From JAAZBV01 sp964460435 (lineage in GTDB: Bacteria; Desulfobacterota; DSM-4660; Desulfatiglandales; HGW-15): 20,431 nt of DNA. Both the position numbers and the translations under genes were made by a program. This document shows positions 15,089 through 20,431 of the stretch, in pieces (the stretch's first letter is position 1; each line of letters opens with the position of its first letter). The stretch is from positions 1-20,431 of the forward strand of contig CAYWRH010000073.1 in NCBI GenBank assembly GCA_964460435.1. Reading direction: 5' to 3'. The notes beneath the pieces are model-generated. The model did not search any database. It saw only the letters and a program-made list of their open reading frames with translations, and was not told where the DNA came from.

Positions 15089-16336
15089 ATGTCTAAAAAT
15101 AAATATTTTACTGCTGATTCATCAGGTAATCTTATAATACCGGCAGAAACAGCAGAACGGCTTGGAATAAAACCAGGGGATAAGATCAAATTCACGGAAA
15201 AAGGGAATGCTCTGACCCTGCGCCTTCCCATGCGTCTTGAAAAACTCTATATTGAGGCTACAAGCAGGTGTAACCTAAACTGCCGCACCTGCATTCGGAA
15301 TGTCTGGGATGAAATACCTGGAACAATGTCAGAGGAGGTTTTTAAAGCGATACTTGATGGCCTTAACCTATTTCCCATGCTGCCTGAAAAGGTATTCTTT
15401 GGCGGATTCGGTGAGCCTTTATCACACCCGGGTATCATTGACATGATCTTACGTGTAAAGTCTATGGGTATGACTGCGGAGCTTATTACAAACGGAACCC
15501 TTCTTGATAGGAAGATGATAAAATCCCTTATTGAATCAGGGCTTGATACCCTCTGGGTATCCCTTGATGGATCAACACCGGAAAGTTTTTCTGATATACG
15601 GATGGGTGCGCATCTGCCCAATATCATGGAAAACCTCTCTACCTTAAACAGAATGAATAATGAAAGGGGTGACAGGTGGGGGTTTTCAAAGCATATCAGG
15701 ATAGGCATTGTTTTTGTTGCAATGAAGCGTAATATTATGGAGCTGCCAGCTGTAGTAGATATAGCAAAAAGTATTGGCGCCAGTCATGTCCTGGTTACAA
15801 ATCTACTGCCATATACAGAGGGAATGGTTGATGGCGCCATGTATTACCGCTCAATTAACAGGACAGATTTTGATCTGAACCTGCCTCATATGGATATGGA
15901 CGATATCACCATAGGAGCAATACGAAAGGCGGCAGAGAGCATTCATATGACTATTCCCCTTGTGCCATCTGATAAAACAAAAAACAGATGCCCATTCATT
16001 GAAGATGGAGCGGGTGCAATAGGCTGGAATGGCGACCTCAGCCCATGTTTGCCACTTTTACATAACCATGAAGGGTACCTTGGCTTTCTCAATTATGGCA
16101 GCCGTCATTCAAAAAAGTGGTCAATAGGCAATGTGTGTGATAAAAATCTTTATAGCCTTTGGAATGACCCTGAACATAAGGCTTTCCGGGAGCGTGTTAT
16201 GGATTTTGATTTTTCACCCTGCATTATATGCGGGGGCTGTGATCTGTCTGAAAAAAATGAAGAGGATTGTATAGGTAATAGACATCCAACCTGCGGGGCA
16301 TGCCTGTGGGCACAGGGTGTAATTAGATGTCCGTGA
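15089..16336 (+). CDS. AbrB-like domain fused to radical SAM/SPASM protein, tungsten-cofactor maturase-like
   Basis: 415 residues. Residues about 5-47 form an AbrB/SpoVT-type swapped hairpin (SGNLIIPAETAERLGIKPGD). The radical SAM core starts at once with ATSRCNLNCRTC: Cys61, Cys65 and Cys68 give the CX3CX2C cluster motif, and GGFGEP (105-110) is the SAM-binding strand. The C-terminal part has many cysteines (CPFIEDG, SPCIICGGCD, CGACLW) as in SPASM-type auxiliary clusters. TSRCNLNCRTCIRNVWDE and GMTAELITNGTLLD resemble the radical SAM maturases linked with tungsten aldehyde:ferredoxin oxidoreductases. No such oxidoreductase is in this window. It could modify a cofactor or peptide elsewhere, or do arsenic-related chemistry; the ArsS (arsenosugar) family looks different. 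The ribosome binding site is weak. Confidence 0.8.
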   Translation: MSKNKYFTADSSGNLIIPAETAERLGIKPGDKIKFTEKGNALTLRLPMRLEKLYIEATSRCNLNCRTCIRNVWDEIPGTMSEEVFKAILDGLNLFPMLPEKVFFGGFGEPLSHPGIIDMILRVKSMGMTAELITNGTLLDRKMIKSLIESGLDTLWVSLDGSTPESFSDIRMGAHLPNIMENLSTLNRMNNERGDRWGFSKHIRIGIVFVAMKRNIMELPAVVDIAKSIGASHVLVTNLLPYTEGMVDGAMYYRSINRTDFDLNLPHMDMDDITIGAIRKAAESIHMTIPLVPSDKTKNRCPFIEDGAGAIGWNGDLSPCLPLLHNHEGYLGFLNYGSRHSKKWSIGNVCDKNLYSLWNDPEHKAFRERVMDFDFSPCIICGGCDLSEKNEEDCIGNRHPTCGACLWAQGVIRCP

Positions 16337-16409
16337 TGGAAGAAGATAAAAGATTATAGGCTTCATGCTGTAGGAATAAGAAAAACAGGCAAAGAAAGGA
16401 GCGAATCAA

Positions 16410-17672
16410 ATGTCAGAATCAGCAACAAATGTCAACTGGAAAGGGTATTCCATTGTAAGCATACTATTTTTAATCGGGGTTTTACTGATTGCAAAAATTA
16501 CAGCTCTTTCTGTATTAACAGCGATACCTGTGGGTTTTCTGTTCGGCTTTTTTCTTAAAAAGGGCGAACTCTGCGGTGCAAGCGCAATCAGTGAAGTAAT
16601 ACTCATGCAGGACCGATCAAAGGCATTTGGTCTGTGGATAGCCATAGTTGTAAGTATGGTGCTGTTTGCTGCCTTTGATCTTATGGGGGTTATTAAACTT
16701 TCACCAAAACCATTTACCTATCTTAACTATATTGTTGGCGGAGTGCTCTTTGGTACAGGAATAGTGCTTGCAGGGGGCTGTATAAGCGGATGCCTGTTTA
16801 AATCTGCTTCAGGTAATATCAATTCCATGTCAGGACTTGTTGGCATTCCTCTTGGAATATCCATTGTCGAGTTCGGATACCTTAATGGCTTGCAAAAATA
16901 TATGAGCGGATTTGTGATCAAATCAGAGGATGGCGGACCAGTTACCATCTCATCCATTACAGGTTTGCCTTACTGGATGCTGGCAGCTATCTTTGCTGTG
17001 CTGACGATTATAGGTATCGTCATAAGCAGCAAAAAGAATATAAAACAGAGCCAGATAAAACAGGATGATATTGGAGTAGTATCAAGGACGATCAGGCGGC
17101 CATGGAAACCCTGGAAGGCAGGCATTGCTATTGGCATCCTCGCATTGTTTGCCTATTTGTCATCCGCTTCTGTAGGTAGAAATTATCCTCTGGGGGTGAC
17201 CCATGGTGTTCTTCATATGCAGCAGCTTTTTACTGAAAGCAACCTGGCATATGTCTATAAAAAGCCTGAAACTAAACCTGCTGTTTTAACTCAAACATCT
17301 GCCACTGGCGAGCTCTCAGCAGTTGAAAAGCCTGTTACTCCTCCTGCCCCGGCGCCAAAAAAGATTACGCTCTGGCTGTTGCTTCTTGTTGTAAGCCTAA
17401 TGATCGGTTCATGGGTTTCAGGCAGGCTTTCAGGTACCATTGAATTTATCCCAAGACACCCCTCACAGACAGTGGTAGCATTTTTTGGGGGGATATTGCT
17501 GGGAGCAGGCGCTGCCTTTGCAGGAGGATGTGTAATAGGCAATATCCTCTCAGGATGGGCTCTTATGAGTGTGGGCAACATATTGTTTGGTGTCGTTACA
17601 ATACTCTCTAACTGGGTTGTGACATACTTTTATCTTATGGGCGGGAGTGTTTCAGATATCTTTAGTAAATAA
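16410..17672 (+). CDS. YeeE/YedE-type (DUF395) sulfur-compound transporter
   Basis: 420 residues, highly hydrophobic, in two related halves. Each half has the family GGC motif: GTGIVLAGGCISGCLFKSAS and GAGAAFAGGCVIGNILSGWA. A polar, Pro/Ala-rich linker (about 285-315) lies between them. YeeE/YedE (TsuA) proteins take up thiosulfate, and relatives are proposed to move other sulfur or selenium compounds; the cysteine of each motif is functionally important in TsuA. The start has AAAGGAGCGAATCAA before ATG. It follows the radical SAM gene by 73 bases and is followed after three bases by the J-domain gene. Its actual substrate is unknown here. Confidence 0.85.
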   Translation: MSESATNVNWKGYSIVSILFLIGVLLIAKITALSVLTAIPVGFLFGFFLKKGELCGASAISEVILMQDRSKAFGLWIAIVVSMVLFAAFDLMGVIKLSPKPFTYLNYIVGGVLFGTGIVLAGGCISGCLFKSASGNINSMSGLVGIPLGISIVEFGYLNGLQKYMSGFVIKSEDGGPVTISSITGLPYWMLAAIFAVLTIIGIVISSKKNIKQSQIKQDDIGVVSRTIRRPWKPWKAGIAIGILALFAYLSSASVGRNYPLGVTHGVLHMQQLFTESNLAYVYKKPETKPAVLTQTSATGELSAVEKPVTPPAPAPKKITLWLLLLVVSLMIGSWVSGRLSGTIEFIPRHPSQTVVAFFGGILLGAGAAFAGGCVIGNILSGWALMSVGNILFGVVTILSNWVVTYFYLMGGSVSDIFSK

Positions 17673-17675
17673 AAA

Positions 17676-18014
17676 ATGACAATTATAAATAGATATGAGT
17701 CATGCCGTATACTTGGTATCAAAGAATCAGCCTCAGAAAAGGCAATAAAAAAGGCCTATCGAAGGCTGGCTATGAAATGGCATCCTGATAAAAATCATGA
17801 TGATCCTGCAGCGGAAGAGCGCTTCAGGGAGATACAGCAGGCCTATGAATATTTGATCAATGATAAAATCCCATTGAACCAGATTACTGAATTCCAGGGG
17901 AGCAATGCATTCTATTCTGCCATTCAGGATCATCCGTTTCATTCTCTCAGGGAGGCAGTAATTAAATATTATGCAGACAGGGGCTGGTTTAAGAATAGGC
18001 CTGGCAAATCATAA
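17676..18014 (+). CDS. Short J-domain protein
   Basis: 112 residues. Residues 8-62 are a complete J domain: helix II KAIKKAYRRLAMKW, the HPD motif (His36-Pro37-Asp38), then AAEERFREIQQAYEYL. There is no Gly/Phe region, zinc domain or substrate-binding C-terminal domain. The remaining 50 residues (ending FHSLREAVIKYYADRGWF) are not recognised. J domains stimulate Hsp70 ATPase, so this may recruit DnaK to a membrane or cofactor client. It begins three bases after the transporter stop with no visible ribosome binding site, so translation is probably coupled. Small J proteins like this are common as single genes; the position between two sulfur-transporter genes is the notable part. Confidence 0.85.
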   Translation: MTIINRYESCRILGIKESASEKAIKKAYRRLAMKWHPDKNHDDPAAEERFREIQQAYEYLINDKIPLNQITEFQGSNAFYSAIQDHPFHSLREAVIKYYADRGWFKNRPGKS

Positions 18015-18044
18015 AAATATAACCAAAACAGGTTGGGAGCCAAA

Positions 18045-18764
18045 TTGGGGTTAGAGATCGTTTATCTATTTTTAGCTGCTTTTATTGCGGCAGGAATTTC
18101 AGGGGCAGCCGGATTTGGTGGCGCCCTTCTGCTGCTTCCCCTGCTGGTTTATACTGTGGGTGTAACACATGCCGTGCCATTGCTTACTATTGCACAGTTT
18201 ATTGGAAATCTTTCAAGGGCTGGGTTAGGCTTTAAACAAATTCGGTGGAAACCTGTAGGGCTCTTTCTTCTTGGTGCTGTACCATTCAGTTTTTTGGGAG
18301 CAGTTTCATTCGTCCAGTTGCCCAAAGAAATGGTTATGCGTTCAATTGGATCGGTTATCTTGATATTCATCGTGTTAAAGTACTTTGGTGTGATAAAAAA
18401 CAAGATGAGCCCGATATTATTGACTGCGTCAGGATGCCTGGTTGGTCTGCTTTCAGGTGTGGTTGGTAGTGCTGGCCCGCTGGGGGCTGCAATCTTTCTT
18501 TCACTAGGTTTACCACCTGCCAGTTATATCTCCAGTGAGGCGATAACTGCACTGATGATGCATGGTATTAAAACGCTGGTTTACAAGCATTTTATCCCTC
18601 TGGATCATGAATTCTGGTTTCTTGCCGCCCTTATGGGTGTAGCGATGATTCTTGGAACATGGTCAGCGAAACGATTTATTGAGTGCATGCCGCAGAAAAA
18701 ATTTAAAACTTTTGTGACAATTCTTCTGGCAGTCACCGCAATATATATGGTGGTTCATGGGTAA
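18045..18764 (+). CDS. TauE/SafE-family membrane permease
   Basis: About 239 residues with seven to eight hydrophobic helices. The family repeats are visible: ISGAAGFGGALLLLPLLV near the N-terminus and LSGVVGSAGPLGAAIFLSLG near the middle. TauE/SafE members export sulfite, sulfoacetate or related organosulfur anions, and some are uncharacterised. No ATG is suitable; TTG 18045 with GGGAG five bases upstream is preferred, and TTG 18033 is an in-frame alternative. It follows the J-domain gene by about 30 bases and ends the plus-strand run. With YeeE/YedE it gives the island an import/export pair for sulfur anions, an inference from family membership. Confidence 0.83.
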   Translation: MGLEIVYLFLAAFIAAGISGAAGFGGALLLLPLLVYTVGVTHAVPLLTIAQFIGNLSRAGLGFKQIRWKPVGLFLLGAVPFSFLGAVSFVQLPKEMVMRSIGSVILIFIVLKYFGVIKNKMSPILLTASGCLVGLLSGVVGSAGPLGAAIFLSLGLPPASYISSEAITALMMHGIKTLVYKHFIPLDHEFWFLAALMGVAMILGTWSAKRFIECMPQKKFKTFVTILLAVTAIYMVVHG

Positions 18765-18813
18765 GAAAAAAAGAGATGAGGTATTTGAAAAATAATTCCA
18801 TAAAGGTATTAAA

Positions 18814-18873
18814 ATGGACAACAGCACAATCAGACAATCAGTAAAAGAGGGTTATGGTAAAATAACCAGATAA
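18814..18873 (+). pseudogene. Remnant resembling the N-terminus of an arsenite methyltransferase (ArsM-like)
   Basis: A 19-codon frame from ATG 18814 to TAA 18871-18873 encodes MDNSTIRQSVKEGYGKITR. This resembles the opening of ArsM-type SAM methyltransferases, which usually start with an IRxxVxxxYGKIA-like helix before the glycine-rich SAM loop. The SAM-binding motifs are absent because the frame ends just where they should begin. The position at the end of an arsenic island supports the assignment. The match is short, so chance cannot be ruled out. Confidence 0.4.
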
Positions 18874-18904
18874 TAAGGATAACCTTGTTAATGCTTTAAT
18901 GTAA

Positions 18905-19063
18905 ATTATAGTTATAGATACAATAGAAGCAAGAGGATATCCTATTGAAGATGTCCTTACTGCATCTGCTCTGGCCCAAAGAACTGAATTAACCAATGAA
19001 GAGATTTTGGAAATAGCAAAGGCAGTATTAAGCATCAGGGTATTTGCTGTAAAGCCGAGATGA
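18905..19063 (+). pseudogene. Open 52-codon fragment after the ArsM-like remnant
   Basis: The frame runs from just after a TAA (18902-18904) to TGA 19061-19063 without an ATG, GTG or TTG near its start. The peptide includes IEDVLTASALAQRTELTNEE and ends SIRVFAVKPR, a style seen at the C-termini of some SAM methyltransferases. Codon use looks like a true coding sequence. It is probably the tail of a deleted gene, perhaps the same one as the fragment at 18814, but I cannot assign the middle part to a family. Confidence 0.3.
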
Positions 19064-19105
19064 TATAAAAATATAAACGCACATTTTGCAAGATGCTTTT
19101 ACCAC

Positions 19106-19903
19106 CTATTTCCCCAATTTTAAAATCCGGATGGCCCCCCTTATTACAACCAAAAATACGATGGTTCCGACGACCAAATCGGGGTATTTTGACTGGGTGA
19201 GCAATACCAGAATCCCGGCAACGATAATTCCTGTATTGATGATGACATCGTTAGAGGTAAAAATCATGCTGGCTTTCATATGGGCTTCTGTGCTTTTTGA
19301 CTTTTGAAGCAGGTAAAGACAAAGAGAGTTGGCTATAAGGGCTAAAACAGATACAAGAATCATAATCCTGAAATCCGGGAGCTCTTCCACCCCTATAAAC
19401 CTTCGAATGACCTCTATCAGGCCAAAACCTGCCAGGGCCAGTTGAAAATATCCGCTTATCGTGGCCACTTTCTTTTTACGGGCAATGGCTGCTCCCACTG
19501 CCCACAGACTTAACCCGTAAACACCTGCATCGGCGAGCATATCAAGCGAATCGGCTACCAATCCCATGGAACTGGATGTAAAGCCAGTGGTAATTTCAAT
19601 GACAAAAAAACCGAAATTTATAAAAAGCACTGTCCACAATAATTTTGCCTGGTCTGTCGTGGTTTCGGAACTAAGAGCAGTCTCATCCATCTCTTCGGTG
19701 TTTACCAGTTTCGCTCCAAGCTTCAAGTTTTCCAGCCGTTGCGTAATCTCAGAATTCTCACAGGAGTGAAGAACAAACAGGTTGCGGTTTTCCATATCGA
19801 ATTCCAACTGATGGATGCATTCAACGCCATTAAGCTTTATGCGGATAAGGTTCTCTTCTGAGGGGCAATCCATCATTGAAATATGATAATGTGATTTTTG
19901 CAT
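19106..19903 (-). CDS. Cation diffusion facilitator-type transporter with N-terminal HMA-like domain
   Basis: About 265 residues from ATG 19903 (TTG 19915 is an in-frame alternative). Residues 1-75 form a soluble HMA-like region (YHISMMDCPSEENLIRIKL) in which the usual second metal cysteine is Ser/Glu. Residues 85-265 hold about five hydrophobic helices with SSMGLVADSLDMLADAGVYG, the CDF helix-2 pattern with an aspartate pair, and TSNDVIINTGIIVAG, the helix-5 partner (Asn-Asp). CDF proteins export divalent metals such as Zn, Cd or Co by proton exchange. The usual C-terminal cytoplasmic domain is missing, and the protein ends shortly after the last helix (AIRILKLGK). It converges with the TauE gene across decayed DNA. 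Confidence 0.82.
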   Translation of the reverse strand: MQKSHYHISMMDCPSEENLIRIKLNGVECIHQLEFDMENRNLFVLHSCENSEITQRLENLKLGAKLVNTEEMDETALSSETTTDQAKLLWTVLFINFGFFVIEITTGFTSSSMGLVADSLDMLADAGVYGLSLWAVGAAIARKKKVATISGYFQLALAGFGLIEVIRRFIGVEELPDFRIMILVSVLALIANSLCLYLLQKSKSTEAHMKASMIFTSNDVIINTGIIVAGILVLLTQSKYPDLVVGTIVFLVVIRGAIRILKLGK

Positions 19904-19915
19904 AAGTTTTTCCAA

Positions 19916-20431
19916 TGATGACCATTAGATGCTAGAAACAGTGTAAGTCCCTTAAAAATGCCTCAAATAATCGGGAAGGATATATCGCAAAAGGTCATCC
20001 AGTTTAAAAACCATTGACCAATACATATCAGAACCACCTCATAATAGTTCTCCATTAATGAGGTTAGTAATCCTTCCAGGTCCAAGGCTGGCCGGAGCTG
20101 CAACAATAACCCGATTAGTGATGCTCCAGAATGAAAATCTGATTTTTCTTGAAAAAGGCCACACAGTAACTGCTATAAACAATTTGTAAAATCTGAATCA
20201 AAAATTGCAATGACATCATATCTCGCCTCTAATAAAATTATCAATTTGATTTTACATCCTATATCGATAATTCTGCATAAATTGATAGCTTTTAAGTCAA
20301 ATATACTGAACAGCAAATGCTCTTGGAAAGATTATTTGCTAATATCGAAATATATATATTATTTATTTTTAAACCCGCCATAAAGAATATATTAGACATA
20401 GAAATAGTAGCATGTTACAACAAATTAAAAT
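19916..20431. other. AT-rich region without a recognisable gene
   Basis: No convincing gene is seen. A 43-codon frame (ATG 20058 to TAA 20187-20189) ends FLEKGHTVTAINNL, which resembles the first beta-alpha-beta unit of sugar-nucleotide epimerases (GHxVTVIDNL), but its start does not fit and the rest is absent, so it is at most a remnant. TATCAATTT (20239-20247) and AAATTGATA (20279-20287) are an inverted pair of 9 bases. The last 200 bases are very AT-rich. The promoter for the minus-strand transporter should lie near 19920-20000 but could not be placed. Confidence 0.4.

Noticed and set aside
20058..20189. Sugar-nucleotide epimerase gene start
   Set aside because: Only about 14 residues (FLEKGHTVTAINNL) resemble the family; the glycine-rich loop is missing and the frame stops at once.
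20239..20287. AT-rich inverted repeat as a replication origin or attachment site
   Set aside because: A 9-base pair of arms in very AT-rich DNA is expected by chance; no iterons, DnaA boxes or integrase are present.

Overview
The window looks like a chromosomal segment of an anaerobic or facultatively anaerobic bacterium, most likely deltaproteobacterial (Desulfobacterota-like). The grounds are protein style and gene content only: an ADP-forming acyl-CoA synthetase, an acetyl-CoA hydrolase/transferase fused to a GNAT domain, a tungsten-cofactor-type radical SAM maturase, an Acr3/thioredoxin-type ArsC arsenic set, and moderate GC content. No rRNA, tRNA or CRISPR array was recognised, so the assignment is an inference.

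Layout. (i) 1-720 is almost gene-free. It holds a structured GC-rich hairpin at the left edge (possibly the tail of a group II intron or another mobile element), a 55-codon reading frame of unknown nature, and a fragment resembling the start of a GNAT domain. (ii) 721-5805 is a tightly overlapping three-gene operon for acyl-CoA/acetate metabolism: CoA-transferase-GNAT fusion, ADP-forming acyl-CoA synthetase, and a phosphotransacetylase-family P-loop/DRTGG protein interrupted by one in-frame TGA. (iii) 5806-8300 is a Pit-type phosphate permease with a PhoU-like C-terminal half. Its promoter is preceded by three tandem 11-bp units resembling a Pho box. (iv) 8334-9719, on the minus strand, is a MATE exporter that shares a bidirectional terminator with pit. 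(v) 9855-18764 is a long co-directional arsenic and sulfur/redox island. It contains arsR, a DUF318/ArsP-type permease, a small CxxC thioredoxin, a DGC zinc-binding-type protein, a secreted thioredoxin, CcdA, Acr3, ArsC, an AbrB-radical SAM/SPASM protein, a YeeE/YedE transporter, a short J-domain protein and a TauE/SafE permease. Two palindromic intergenic repeats separate its blocks. (vi) 18765-20431 is decaying sequence around a minus-strand cation diffusion facilitator. It includes a short remnant resembling the N-terminus of an arsenite methyltransferase and AT-rich DNA with no clear gene.

How the genes may work together. ArsR would repress its own promoter, where a 7-bp inverted repeat overlaps the -10 element, and release it on As(III). 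ArsC reduces arsenate using thioredoxin-type reductant, Acr3 exports arsenite, and the ArsP-type permease may export organoarsenicals. CcdA with the secreted thioredoxin would carry electrons across the membrane, and the small thioredoxin could supply the cytoplasmic side. The radical SAM, YeeE/YedE, J-domain and TauE genes are less expected in this setting and are the most interesting functional unknowns. The phosphate permease lies next to this island but appears to have its own phosphate-responsive control.
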